Source of the DNA: Lachnospiraceae bacterium C1.1
Lineage (GTDB): Bacteria; Bacillota; Clostridia; Lachnospirales; Lachnospiraceae
Assembly: GCA_030434875.1 (NCBI GenBank)
Contig: JAUISW010000001.1
Span: 3,796,001 to 3,860,000 of the forward strand
Reading direction: 5' to 3'
Length of the DNA: 64,000 bases
The translations under genes and the position numbers were made by a program. The notes under the pieces were generated by a model. The model did not search any database, was not told where the DNA came from, and was given only the letters and a program-made list of their open reading frames with translations. Within the stretch, counting starts at the first letter, position 1, and every line of letters starts with the position of its first letter. Positions 53,949-63,388 of this stretch are shown piece by piece.

Positions 53949-56900
53949 ATGAGAAAAAGATGGTACAGCAAATCTGTGTGCGCTGTTCTGACAGGGGCTA
54001 TGGTGATCGGAAGCCTGCCGGCTTCATCACTTCCGGCTTATGCGAAAGAAAGCGCCGACACAAAAACGTCAGAGGAAAGCGAGACTACGGACAGCGAAAA
54101 TTCGCTGCTTACGGAGATCGATTTCGATGGGGAGGAGATCACGGCTTCCAATGGCGTGGAGGTCAAGGTAGAAGGAACGGAGAAATACAGCTCCGACACG
54201 AGAGACGGAAGCGGAAACGCTTTTGATTTCAATGATTCGACCTATCTTGATGTGAGTTATGAAAATGGGGACAGTCTGCTGAGCGGACATGACGAACTCA
54301 CAATTTATTATGAAAGTAAGCCCGACGGCGGCAAAAGCGCAAACTGGTCATTTTTTGCAGCAAATGATGATTCTGCACAGACCTATAATCAAGAGCAGTA
54401 TATCGGAGCTCTTGATGGAACGAATGGTATCAGAGCAGAGCGTTATTTAAGCGATGGAGAGAGGGCTGCTGCAATAGACTGCAGTTTATCGGACAGTGAC
54501 TGGAAGGCAGTTGCTGTTGTTTTTGACAAGGATTCATATTCAGTTTATGCGGACGGAGAAAAATTAAAGACTGTTGAGAGTTCTATAGCTCTTACAGATA
54601 TTTTTGAAGATAATGCTGTTCTCCAGATCGGCAAGGGAAACTGGGGCAGCGGAGAGTATTATGACGGACTTATCGACAATATCAAGATTTATGGAGAAGC
54701 TTTATCAGATGAGGAAATTGCAGAACTTTCTTATTTCGAAAAAGAGCCGGAGGTTGAAAAGACCGCAGCAGAGAAGCTTGCGGAGGATCTTGAGAATTTA
54801 AGCATTCACGATGCTGATGACGTAAGGGGGAATATTTATCTGCCGCTTACGGCTGATAATGGCTCTGAGATCAGCTGGAAGTCTTCCGACAGTTCGGTGA
54901 TCACTGATAAAGAGGAAGACGGCAAGGCAGCCGGAGTTGTCAGTCGCGGTGATGAAGACAAAAAGATAACTCTTACAGCAAGCCTTTCACTGGAAGGAGA
55001 GACGGCAGAGAAAGAGATAGAGGTTACTGTAAAGGCAAAGTCAGATGCTGATAAAGACTACAGTGCAGGCTATCTTTGGGCATATTTCAGCGCCTACAAC
55101 GGTTATGAAAGGATGTTTCTGGGCTACAGTGAAGATGGCCTTAATTGGGAGAGCTTAAACAAGGATGAAGACGGAACGCCTCAGCCGATCCTTTCAAACG
55201 ATGGAGAAGGTTCTGACCTCGGAGTAAGGGATCCTCATATAATCAGATCTCCCGAGGGCGACCGTTACTGGATAATCGGTACCGACCTTCATGCTGAGGG
55301 CGGCGGATCTGGCGGATCCGGCTGGGATCAGACTTCTGCAAGCCAGAAGATAGTTGTATGGGAATCTACTGACCTCACAGACTGGTCAGATGCAGAGCTT
55401 GTTTTTGCAGGAATGGACACAGCAGGCTGTGTATGGGCACCCGAGGCAATCTATGATGAGGAAAAAGGCGATTATCTTGTTTACTGGTCGGCAAGGGATA
55501 CAGACCTCGTTGATACGGATGAAAATGCTTTGAGAGTTTATTACACAAGAACCAGGGATTTCCACAATTTTGAGGAGCCGCAGGTATGGCTTTCAGAGGA
55601 CACTGCTAAAGATGAGATAAATATCATAGACTCTACCATTGCTGTGGATAACGGAAAATATTACAGATTTTCAACCTCAGACTGGTTTACGGTTTTGGAT
55701 TGTTCCGACAGTCTTGCGACAGATCTTTTTGACGTAAATGTAGATAAGGACAAGAGTGTTGAAGGAAACTGGACAAGACTTGTTCACAGGGATGAATATG
55801 CAACAGCCGGATTTGATAAGAGAGAGGGCTTTACTGTATATCAGCTTCCGGATGGACGCTGGTGCGCGATGGGTGATAATGGCGGTTATGTTCCATTCGT
55901 TACAGATGACCTTAGCTCTGCATCATTTACAATGCTTGATTCGAATGAGTATTCATTTGAGTATAGATTCCGTCACGGAACTGTTATGAGACTTTCTTCT
56001 GCAGAGGAAGAAAAGGTGCTTGATTTCTATAAGCAGGAGGAATCTTCTGACTCAGATGAGGACAGCATTCCGGAAAAGAGTGTGATCGCTGATTTCGATT
56101 TCGATAATGAAGAGAATGGATTCAGTTCAGAATATTCAAAAGCAAAAGGAAATGTCACATTAGATGAGAGCTGGGACGGAAGCAAGGCTGCATATTTTGA
56201 CGGAACTGATGATTTCTTATCGGTAGAGTCTGTTTCTGAAAATATTCTTAAAGGTGCTAAGGAACTTACTATTTCATATGAAAACAAGGTGGACAAGAGC
56301 GGAACAGGCTGGGTTGCCTATGCTTCAAATTCAAGCGCGGCACCGACTTATCAGAGCGAGCAGTACCTTGGAATCCTTACAAACAGCTCATCTACTACGG
56401 TTGAGAGATATAAGAACAGCGGCTCAAGACCTGCATCTGCATCAGCTTCTACAGATACAGACTGGGCACATATTGATATCGTTTTAAGCTCTGACAGCAC
56501 AAAAATCTACGTGAATGGTGAACTTGCCGATGAGGAATCAAGCGAGATCTCACTTTCATCGATCTTCGGTAGCAGCCCTATTTTACAGATCGGTAAAGCA
56601 AACTGGGGCAGCGGCGAGTATTATCAGGGATGGATCGACAATTTCAAGATCTCAAACTGGGCATTCAGTGAGGAAGAAGTAAAGGCTTCTGCAGCAGCAT
56701 TTGTTGATACTCTTCCGATGGTTTCCGATGTAACGATCGGATCTGCTCCTGACAGGACAACAGCTTTAACCTACAGAGGATCTGATGATCACACAGCTAT
56801 CCTTACGGAGGTTGATCATGATACTAATACCATAACTTCCTATGTAAGAAATGACCAGGATCTGACAAAGTGTCCTTTAACGATTGATTTTACGGCTGAT

Positions 56901-58772
56901 GAAGAGAGCATCAGGGTTAATGGTGAAAGCTTCGAAAATGGCAAAAATATCGACCTTAGTAATGATGTCAAGATTGTTATCGGAGAGGGCGATGATAAAG
57001 AAAGCTGGACTGTAAAGAAACCGGTTCTCTGCAACAATACCGTACTTAACGGACAGTTCGCTGATCCGGATATTGACTATTTTGACGGTAAATTCTGGAT
57101 TTTCCCAACTACAGACGGATATTCAGGATGGTCGGGATATCAGTTCCATGCATTTTCTTCAGAAAATCTTGTTGATTGGAAAGATGAAGGAATCATCATG
57201 GATCTCAAGGCTGATGAGTCTTATGAAAATGAGAATGGTGTAGCAGTTGCAACTTCTGACTGGGCGGTTGGATCTGCATGGGCACCGACCATTGAGGAAA
57301 AAGACGGAAAATACTATTTCTATTATTGTGGAAAGAATACAAGTGGAACTTCCTGCATAGGTGTGGCTGTAGCCGACAATCCGGCAGGCCCTTACAAGGA
57401 TTCGGGAGAGGCTCTTCTTACAGTTTCACTTTGCAATGAATACGATGTTTCCATGGGACAGGCTATAGATCCTTCGGTATTCACCGATGAAGACGGAAGC
57501 TCTTACATTACTTTCGGTAACGGAAAAGCCGCTATTGCAAAGCTTTCCGATGATATGATGGGCGTTGAATCTATCACACAGATCACAGGACTTACAGATT
57601 TCAGGGAGTCTGTTGTTGTAGTAAAGGCAAACGGAAAGTATCACTGGACATGGTCCTGTGATGATGCAAACAGCGAGAATTATCATGTAAATTATGCAGT
57701 TACCGATTCTCTTTACAATGATGACGGAAGCTGTTCGGTATCAAATGTGACTAAGAATTTCCTTTACAAAAATACTGATCTCAAGATTTTAGGATGTGCT
57801 CACCAGTCAATGGTAAATGCAACTGATGCAGACGGAGTTGAGCACTGGTACATGGCTTACCACAGATTCTATACACCTACTGGAATCTTCACATCATCCG
57901 ACGGACTCGGAGTTCACAGGGAAACCTGCGTTGATGAGATAAGCTTTGATGAAGATGGAAAGATGCAGATAACACCTACTCTTGAGGGAGTGGATGAATT
58001 TAAGCATAAATCTGATGAAAAAACGGAATCAGGGAATAAAGTACCTGAGGGAACTACATCCGAAAATGATCCGTCAGGAGAGACACCATCAGACGAAAAA
58101 CCGTCAGATGAAAAGCCGGCTGAAGAAACACCGTCAGGAGAGACACCGTCAGAGGAAACACCGTCCGAAGAAACACCATCGGAAGGGCAGCCGTCAGAGG
58201 AGACTCCTTCAGATGATGGCGGGGATGTAAAGGATGATGAAAAGACAGTAAGCGGTGACGAAACTGCAGCAGACAGTGATAAGTCAGAAACAGCAGTATC
58301 AGAGGATAATATTCCCAAGAGTCCTGCTGATGGCGTCCTTTCAACTGATGGGACCAACCTGCTTCTCTCAAAGAATAAATATTACATAAACCCTGGTTTC
58401 AAGGTAAAGAAATATCAGGTTTCAGACAAAAAGACAGTCAAAGTCAGCAGAAAGGGTAAAGTAACTGTTAAAAAAGCCGGCAGTGCGACCATAACTGCCA
58501 TAGGAAAGTCAGGAGAAAGCGCGGTTTACAGCATAGTGGCAGAAAAGCCGAAGATGAAGAAACTCAAGGTAACAGCAGCCGGAACTTATGACATAAAAGA
58601 AATGCTCAGCGGCGTAAGTTATACAAGTTTTGATTACATAAGTTCTTCCAAGACTTCTGTTGCAGAAGTAAGCTCTGACGGCAAGATCACTGTAAAGGCA
58701 AAGGGAAGTACAGTTATCAGCGTAGTCATTGGCGGCAAGAAGTATAAGGCAAGACTTAAGGCGAAGATCTGA
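53949..58772 (+). CDS. Secreted protein with two GH43 modules (arabinan/xylan side-chain degradation)
   Basis: A 1607-residue exported enzyme. Order: signal peptide (about 1-33), LamG-like concanavalin domain (about 53-260), atypical Ig domain (280-370), first GH43 beta-propeller (372-694), second LamG-like domain (710-914), a beta-rich spacer (917-1030), second GH43 (1030-1338), P/S/E linker (1350-1460) and a BIG2-like C-terminal domain. First GH43: GVRDPHII (base Asp), NIIDSTIAVD, KREGFTVYQ (acid Glu). Second: QFADPDIDYFDG (base), QAIDPSVF, FRESVVVVK (acid). The GNWGSGEYY motif is shared by both LamG domains (KGNWGSGEYY, KANWGSGEYY), indicating internal duplication. GGAGG before 53949 fixes the start; ATG at 53934 is part of that site. 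GH43 enzymes act on arabinan and xylan; the bond is not readable. Confidence 0.9.
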   Translation: MRKRWYSKSVCAVLTGAMVIGSLPASSLPAYAKESADTKTSEESETTDSENSLLTEIDFDGEEITASNGVEVKVEGTEKYSSDTRDGSGNAFDFNDSTYLDVSYENGDSLLSGHDELTIYYESKPDGGKSANWSFFAANDDSAQTYNQEQYIGALDGTNGIRAERYLSDGERAAAIDCSLSDSDWKAVAVVFDKDSYSVYADGEKLKTVESSIALTDIFEDNAVLQIGKGNWGSGEYYDGLIDNIKIYGEALSDEEIAELSYFEKEPEVEKTAAEKLAEDLENLSIHDADDVRGNIYLPLTADNGSEISWKSSDSSVITDKEEDGKAAGVVSRGDEDKKITLTASLSLEGETAEKEIEVTVKAKSDADKDYSAGYLWAYFSAYNGYERMFLGYSEDGLNWESLNKDEDGTPQPILSNDGEGSDLGVRDPHIIRSPEGDRYWIIGTDLHAEGGGSGGSGWDQTSASQKIVVWESTDLTDWSDAELVFAGMDTAGCVWAPEAIYDEEKGDYLVYWSARDTDLVDTDENALRVYYTRTRDFHNFEEPQVWLSEDTAKDEINIIDSTIAVDNGKYYRFSTSDWFTVLDCSDSLATDLFDVNVDKDKSVEGNWTRLVHRDEYATAGFDKREGFTVYQLPDGRWCAMGDNGGYVPFVTDDLSSASFTMLDSNEYSFEYRFRHGTVMRLSSAEEEKVLDFYKQEESSDSDEDSIPEKSVIADFDFDNEENGFSSEYSKAKGNVTLDESWDGSKAAYFDGTDDFLSVESVSENILKGAKELTISYENKVDKSGTGWVAYASNSSAAPTYQSEQYLGILTNSSSTTVERYKNSGSRPASASASTDTDWAHIDIVLSSDSTKIYVNGELADEESSEISLSSIFGSSPILQIGKANWGSGEYYQGWIDNFKISNWAFSEEEVKASAAAFVDTLPMVSDVTIGSAPDRTTALTYRGSDDHTAILTEVDHDTNTITSYVRNDQDLTKCPLTIDFTADEESIRVNGESFENGKNIDLSNDVKIVIGEGDDKESWTVKKPVLCNNTVLNGQFADPDIDYFDGKFWIFPTTDGYSGWSGYQFHAFSSENLVDWKDEGIIMDLKADESYENENGVAVATSDWAVGSAWAPTIEEKDGKYYFYYCGKNTSGTSCIGVAVADNPAGPYKDSGEALLTVSLCNEYDVSMGQAIDPSVFTDEDGSSYITFGNGKAAIAKLSDDMMGVESITQITGLTDFRESVVVVKANGKYHWTWSCDDANSENYHVNYAVTDSLYNDDGSCSVSNVTKNFLYKNTDLKILGCAHQSMVNATDADGVEHWYMAYHRFYTPTGIFTSSDGLGVHRETCVDEISFDEDGKMQITPTLEGVDEFKHKSDEKTESGNKVPEGTTSENDPSGETPSDEKPSDEKPAEETPSGETPSEETPSEETPSEGQPSEETPSDDGGDVKDDEKTVSGDETAADSDKSETAVSEDNIPKSPADGVLSTDGTNLLLSKNKYYINPGFKVKKYQVSDKKTVKVSRKGKVTVKKAGSATITAIGKSGESAVYSIVAEKPKMKKLKVTAAGTYDIKEMLSGVSYTSFDYISSSKTSVAEVSSDGKITVKAKGSTVISVVIGGKKYKARLKAKI
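58050..58205 (+). repeat. Minisatellite coding the P/S/E linker of the GH43 protein
   Basis: Tandem copies of an 18-24 bp unit encode PSDEKP and PSEETP. Length variation between strains is likely. Confidence 0.7.
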
Positions 58773-58809
58773 TCTGACAGCAGATAGTTAAAATGTAAAT
58801 ATTGACTGA

Positions 58810-58920
58810 CATTATTGCAGGAATTCACAGAAAATGTGGGTTCCTGCAATTTGTGACTTAAGAGATATATGTTTAGGCTACTTTATTACGGGAACATGCA
58901 GTAAATGAGAATTCCTGCAA
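58810..58920. repeat. Two family A hairpins downstream of the GH43 gene
   Basis: TTGCAGGAATTCACAG ... GTGGGTTCCTGCAA (58813-58852) and GGGAACATGCAGTAAATG ... GAATTCCTGCAA (near 58889-58920). They probably serve as transcript ends since no other terminator follows 58772. Confidence 0.65.
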
Positions 58921-58953
58921 TTTAAAATTCAAAACATAAATTTCTTGTAAAAC

Positions 58954-59142
58954 TGACGCCACTCTTGACAATAGATAAAAATAAATGCCGAAATGTCGTT
59001 ACCGACGGCGAAGAACTCAAGAACAATTAACTTTTCTCCGTCGCCCGGGGCATTTTAGCATTTATTTTTATCCGGTCAAGAGCATGCCGCTGACGCGGTG
59101 GCTGGTATAAACCTCGGGCTCAGAATCTAAGAACAATCTTGT
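58954..59142. repeat. Left terminal inverted repeat (family C)
   Basis: TGACGCCACTCTTGACAATA at the outer end, GATAAAAATAAATGC pairing with GCATTTATTTTTATC, and an inner CGACGG ... CCGTCG stem. It ends in GGCTCAGAATCTAAGAACAA, shared with the right copy. Confidence 0.9.
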
Positions 59143-59149
59143 GGACATC

Positions 59150-59805
59150 TGCATTTCTTTCCCTTTTTTGCCTAAAACGGCACGTTCTCTCTGTTTTAGT
59201 CATACTTTCTTCTTTTTTCTTTCACACGGCTGCTGCATTTCTTTCCCTTTTTTGCCTAAAACGGCACGTTCTCTGTGTTTTAGGTACACTTTCTTCTTTT
59301 TTCTTTCCTCACGGCTGCTGCATTTCTTTCCCTTTTTTGCCTAAAACGGCACATTCTCTCTGTTTTAGGCATACTTTCTTCTTTTTTTCTTTCTTCACGG
59401 CTGCTACATTTCTTTCCATTTTTTGCCTAAAATGGCACATTCTCTCTGTTTTAGTCATACTTTCTTCTTTTTTTCTTTCTTCACGGCTGCTACATTTCTT
59501 TCCATTTTTTGCCTAAAATGGCACATTCTCTCTGTTTTAGTCATACTTTCTTCTTTTTTCTTTCACACGGCTGCTACATTTCTTTCCCTTTTTTGCCTAA
59601 AACGGCACGTTCTCTCTGTTTTAGACATACTTTCTTCTTTTTTCTTTCACACGGCTGCTACATTTCTTTCCCTTTTTTGCCTAAAACGGCACATTTTCTC
59701 TGTTTTAGTCATACTTTCTTCTTTTTTCTTTCACACGGCTGTTGCTTTTTTTTCTCTTTTTTTGCCTTAAATGCCACAAAAATTCAATCTTAGTCATATT
59801 TTCTT
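59150..59805. repeat. Array of 84-86 bp tandem repeats (7 full units plus a degraded one)
   Basis: Units start at 59150, 59234, 59319, 59405, 59491, 59575, 59659 and a degenerate one at 59743. Each holds CTAAAAC ... GTTTTAG (7-bp inverted repeat, sometimes with one C to T change giving a G-T pair) and long pyrimidine runs. All plus-strand frames are open because of the low-complexity composition; they are not credible genes. Confidence 0.92.
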
Positions 59806-59887
59806 CGACTCTAAGAAATATGCTTTGGCAAGTGTACGTTTGATTTCATGATATGCTTTGGATTGACTTACAGTTTCCAGGATATTC

Positions 59888-60076
59888 ACAATAATTGTTC
59901 TTAGATTCTGAGCCAGAGGTTCCTGCCAGCCACCGCGCAAGCGGCTTGCTCTTGACTTGATAAAAATAAATGCTAAAATTCCTTGAACGGCGGAGAAAAC
60001 TTTTTGTTCTTGAGTTCTTCGCCGTCGGTAGCAGCATTTCAGCATTTATTTTTATCTATTGTCAAGAGTGGCGTCA
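59888..60076. repeat. Right terminal inverted repeat (family C)
   Basis: Mirror of 58954-59142, with outer end ATTGTCAAGAGTGGCGTCAA. Between the two copies most differences are single substitutions plus a short changed segment near the hairpin tip. Confidence 0.9.
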
Positions 60077-60264
60077 ATTTAACAAAAACATATACATCAT
60101 TCATAAAACTCCCAACGGTATAGATCTATAACTTTTTATTTACTATAAATAATACACAAAAATAAATACATGAATTTGTACAATATGCAAATAACGCACA
60201 AAAGAAAAAAGGATTTCAAAGAAAAATGAAAGGATTTTGTATGTTTTTTGAACGAAATGTGAAC

Positions 60265-60270
60265 TATAAT
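60265..60270 (+). promoter_or_regulatory. -10 box of the mgl operon
   Basis: TATAAT with a weak -35 region. The gap 60077-60332 is otherwise AT-rich with no gene; the leader is about 55 nt and ends with GGGAGG before the mglB start. Confidence 0.45.
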
Positions 60271-60332
60271 GCTTCTTGTAACAAAGATATGTCATCAATC
60301 GGGTGACAAAATTAGATTGGGAGGATTAAGAA

Positions 60333-61544
60333 ATGAAGAAAAAATTAGTAAGCGTTATCCTTGCTTCAGCAATGGCAACATCAATGCTCGCTGGTTGCGG
60401 CAGTGCAGCAGCACCTGCAGCTTCAGAGGCACCTGCAGCAGACGCAGCATCAGAAGCAGCACCTGCAGCTTCAACTGAGGCAGCAGCTACTGAGGCAGCA
60501 GCTACTGACGCAGCAGCAGCTACAGATGCAGCATCAGAGGCAGCTACAGAGGCAGCTGGTAGCATCACAAAGGCAGCAGCTGAGGCAGTTCCGGACAGCA
60601 TCGAAGCTGACGAGTCTCTTGCAGATAAGAAGGTTGGCGTTTGCATATATCAGTTCTCAGATAACTTTATGACACTTTTCAGAGAGAAACTTGAAGAGTA
60701 CCTCATATCCATGGGATTCAGCAAAGACAACATCACAATCGTTGACGGTGCTAACGATCAGGGTACTCAGTCAGGTCAGATCGATAACTTCATCGCTGAT
60801 AAGGTAGATGTACTTATCATCAACCCTGTTAACTCTTCATCAGCAGCAACTATTACAGACAAGGTTGTAGCAGCAGGTATTCCTCTTGTTTACATCAACC
60901 GTGAGCCTGATGCAGCTGAGGAGCAGAGATGGGCAGACGAAGGCATGAACGTAACATACGTTGGATGTGATGCTCGTCAGTCAGGTACAATGCAGGGTGA
61001 GATCATTGCTGATCTTGGTCTTGACGCTCTTGACTTCAACAAGGACGGCGATGTTGATTACATCATGATCGAAGGCGATCCTGAGAACGTTGATGCTCAG
61101 TATCGTACAGAGTTCTCAATCAAGGCTCTTGAGGATGCAGGACTTAAGGTTGAGTGTCTTGATGATGAGGTTGGTAACTGGGATCAGGCTACAGCACAGG
61201 GTCTTGTAGCTAACGCTCTTGCAGCACATCCTGAGACAGAAGTTGTATTCTGCAACAACGATGCAATGGGTCTTGGTGCTCTTCAGGCAATCGAGGCAGC
61301 TGGCAGAACAGTTAACAAGGACATCTATCTTGTAGGTGTTGATGCTCTTACAGAGGCTCTTGAGGATATCAAGGCTGATAAGTTTACAGGTACTGTATTC
61401 AACGATCACCTTGCTCAGGCTTACAACTCAGCAGTAGCAGCAAGAAACTTCCTTGATGGAACAGGCAATGCTCAGTACATCGGATGTGACTATGTAAAGG
61501 TTACAACTGACAACGTTGATGACATTCTTGGAATGCTTCAGTAA
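60333..61544 (+). CDS. mglB: Galactose/glucose-binding lipoprotein MglB
   Basis: A 403-residue periplasmic-binding-type protein. Lipoprotein signal ends LLAGC with Cys22. An Ala/Thr/Glu-rich tether runs to about residue 85. The sugar-binding fold follows with VGVCIYQFSDNFMTLFREKLEEY, INPVNSSSA, YINREPD, ALEDAG, FCNNDAMGLGALQAIEAAG and LVGVDAL, all close to MglB. It delivers galactose, glucose or methyl-galactoside to MglC/MglA. Followed by a terminator hairpin, so it is probably made in excess over the other subunits. Confidence 0.94.
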   Translation: MKKKLVSVILASAMATSMLAGCGSAAAPAASEAPAADAASEAAPAASTEAAATEAAATDAAAATDAASEAATEAAGSITKAAAEAVPDSIEADESLADKKVGVCIYQFSDNFMTLFREKLEEYLISMGFSKDNITIVDGANDQGTQSGQIDNFIADKVDVLIINPVNSSSAATITDKVVAAGIPLVYINREPDAAEEQRWADEGMNVTYVGCDARQSGTMQGEIIADLGLDALDFNKDGDVDYIMIEGDPENVDAQYRTEFSIKALEDAGLKVECLDDEVGNWDQATAQGLVANALAAHPETEVVFCNNDAMGLGALQAIEAAGRTVNKDIYLVGVDALTEALEDIKADKFTGTVFNDHLAQAYNSAVAARNFLDGTGNAQYIGCDYVKVTTDNVDDILGMLQ

Positions 61545-61576
61545 TCTGAGTTGTAATATTCAAGTTAAATAAAGCC

Positions 61577-61612
61577 GGTGCGGGTGCACAAAAACACCCG
61601 CACCTTCTTTAA
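61577..61612 (+). terminator. Partial terminator between mglB and mglA
   Basis: A perfect 10-bp GC-rich stem (GGTGCGGGTG / CACCCGCACC) is followed by TTCTTT. Confidence 0.85.
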
Positions 61613-61662
61613 CGGGTTGAAGGGTAAAAAAGAAAAGAGAAGGTTGACTTAAATAAAAAATA

Positions 61663-61737
61663 TTCGTCAGGCGGGCAAGCCGCCACAGGGGAGCGGGCAG
61701 GTAATGTAAACCTGAAGCTGCTTGTCTGACTGACGAA
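61663..61737 (+). promoter_or_regulatory. Branched structure in the mglA leader
   Basis: TTCGTCAG pairs with CTGACGAA as a closing stem around GGCGGGCAAGCCGCC and CAGGT-AATGTAA-ACCTG hairpins. It ends 11 nt before the mglA ribosome site. It may process the mRNA after partial termination. Confidence 0.55.
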
Positions 61738-61766
61738 AGTCATTATCAATAAGGAGGAAAAACTAT

Positions 61767-63320
61767 ATGGAAGGCAATGCAAATGAGTTCCGCCTTGAAT
61801 TAAAGGGCATCTGCAAATACTTCCCCGGTGTTAAGGCTCTTGACGGCGTAGATTTACATCTTCGTCCGGGCAAGGTACTCGCACTCATGGGAGAGAATGG
61901 TGCCGGAAAATCTACTTTGATGAAATGCCTTTTCGGTATTTATCATCCGGATGCCGGAGAAATCTGGCTGGAGGGTAAGAAGGTCGAGATACATAACCCC
62001 GATGAGGCAAGAGATTTAGGTATCGCAATGGTTCACCAGGAGCTTCAGCCGGTTCTGGACAGAAGTATTGCGGAAAACATGTATCTGGGTCGTTTCCCTG
62101 TTCATAAATACGGTCCGCTTCAGGTGATAGACCACAAAAAGATGAATGAGGAAGCAGCTAAATGGCTTAAAGACCTGAAACTTGATTTCGATCCGAAAGC
62201 GAAGCTTTCAACTCTTTCCATAGGTCAGATGCAGACAGTAGAAATTGCAAAAGCAGTTTCACAGAATGCCAGAATTGTTATATTTGATGAGCCTACTTCG
62301 TCACTTTCGGATGCTGAGGTAGAGAATCTTTTCAGGATAATGAATGAGCTTCGTGACAGAGGCGTTTCGATGGTTTATATCTCACACAAGATGGATGAGA
62401 TTAAGCGCATTTCGGATGACGTTCAGATAATGCGAGACGGAACCTATGTAGGAACCTGGCCTGCAGCTGAACTCACAACAGACCAGATCATTGCAAAGAT
62501 GGTTGGACGTGAGCTTACGAATGTATATCCTAAGAGAGATAACAAGCCGGGAGATGTGATCTTAGAGGTTAAACATCTTTGCTCGATCCATGAGAATTCA
62601 TTCCAGGATGTTTCATTTACTTTGAGAAAAGGTGAGATCCTTGGATTTGGTGGACTTGTAGGAGCCCAGAGAACTGAGCTTATGGAAGGTATCTTCGGAA
62701 TCAGGCACATTGCATCCGGTGAAATCTGGATCAACGGCAAGAAGGTAGATATCAGGAAGCCTTCCCAGGCAATGAATGCCGGAATCGGGCTTATAACAGA
62801 GGACAGACGTGGAAGCGGTATAGTCGGATGTCTTTCCATAAAGGACAATGTAGGTATTTCAATCTACAATAAGCATCTTAAGGCAGGAATCGTCCTTGAT
62901 CACGGAACGATCAACAAGATCGTGGATGACAGCATTAAACAGCTGAGAATTAAGACACCGAGCATGCAGGAGCATATAGCAAACCTGTCCGGTGGTAACC
63001 AGCAGAAGGTTATAGTTGCAAGATGGCTTGCAAATGATCCTGATATCCTTATCATGGACGAGCCTACAAGAGGTATCGACGTAGGTGCCAAGTCCGAAAT
63101 TTACGATATCATGGCAGACCTTGCAAAACAGGGCAAGGCAATAATAATGATATCTTCTGAAATGGCAGAGCTTCTTGGAATGTCTGACAGAGTATATGTA
63201 ATGTGTGCGGGCAAACTCAGAGGTGAGATTAACAGACCTGAAGAAATGACTCAGGAGAGGGTAATGCATTTTGCAACGCAGTTCTCGGATGAGCAGGCTG
63301 ACGGGGCAAAAGCAGGCTGA
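61767..63320 (+). CDS. mglA: Galactose/methyl-galactoside ABC transporter ATPase MglA
   Basis: A 517-residue double ATPase. First half: Walker A GENGAGKST (42-50), LSIGQMQTVEIAKAV signature and IVIFDEPTSSLS Walker B. Second half: degenerate Walker A GFGGLVGAQRTEL, LSGGNQQKVIVARWL and DILIMDEPTRGID. This is the usual layout of MglA/RbsA-class importers, in which only one site is fully active. A strong AAGGAGG precedes it. Confidence 0.97.
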   Translation: MEGNANEFRLELKGICKYFPGVKALDGVDLHLRPGKVLALMGENGAGKSTLMKCLFGIYHPDAGEIWLEGKKVEIHNPDEARDLGIAMVHQELQPVLDRSIAENMYLGRFPVHKYGPLQVIDHKKMNEEAAKWLKDLKLDFDPKAKLSTLSIGQMQTVEIAKAVSQNARIVIFDEPTSSLSDAEVENLFRIMNELRDRGVSMVYISHKMDEIKRISDDVQIMRDGTYVGTWPAAELTTDQIIAKMVGRELTNVYPKRDNKPGDVILEVKHLCSIHENSFQDVSFTLRKGEILGFGGLVGAQRTELMEGIFGIRHIASGEIWINGKKVDIRKPSQAMNAGIGLITEDRRGSGIVGCLSIKDNVGISIYNKHLKAGIVLDHGTINKIVDDSIKQLRIKTPSMQEHIANLSGGNQQKVIVARWLANDPDILIMDEPTRGIDVGAKSEIYDIMADLAKQGKAIIMISSEMAELLGMSDRVYVMCAGKLRGEINRPEEMTQERVMHFATQFSDEQADGAKAG

Positions 63321-63388
63321 TAACTGCTAAAAAATCATCGTCATGTACACCGTAAATCAAGCAGAGTAATGATAAAAAAGGAGACAAA

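Larger units (their letters stand above)
58954..60076. mobile_element. 1.1-kb element: long inverted terminal repeats around a tandem array
   Basis: Inverted repeats of about 190 bp (58954-59142 and 59888-60076), alike over nearly their whole length, enclose an array of 84-86 bp repeats (59150-59742, then a degraded unit) and a unique stretch of about 80 bp. It contains no recognisable transposase or other full gene. Each terminal repeat is itself a family C palindrome. It has the outline of a non-autonomous mobile element; mobility is inferred. Confidence 0.6.

Noticed and set aside
59139..59793. Overlapping reading frames of 67-125 codons on the plus strand of the repeat array
   Set aside because: They arise from low-complexity pyrimidine repeats open in several frames at once, lack ribosome sites and encode Phe/Leu/Ser-rich repeats.
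59794..60045. 83-codon minus-strand frame beside the array
   Set aside because: Its N-terminal half is encoded by the terminal inverted repeat. The remaining 35 residues look helical and could be a decayed gene end, but there is not enough to call a gene or pseudogene.
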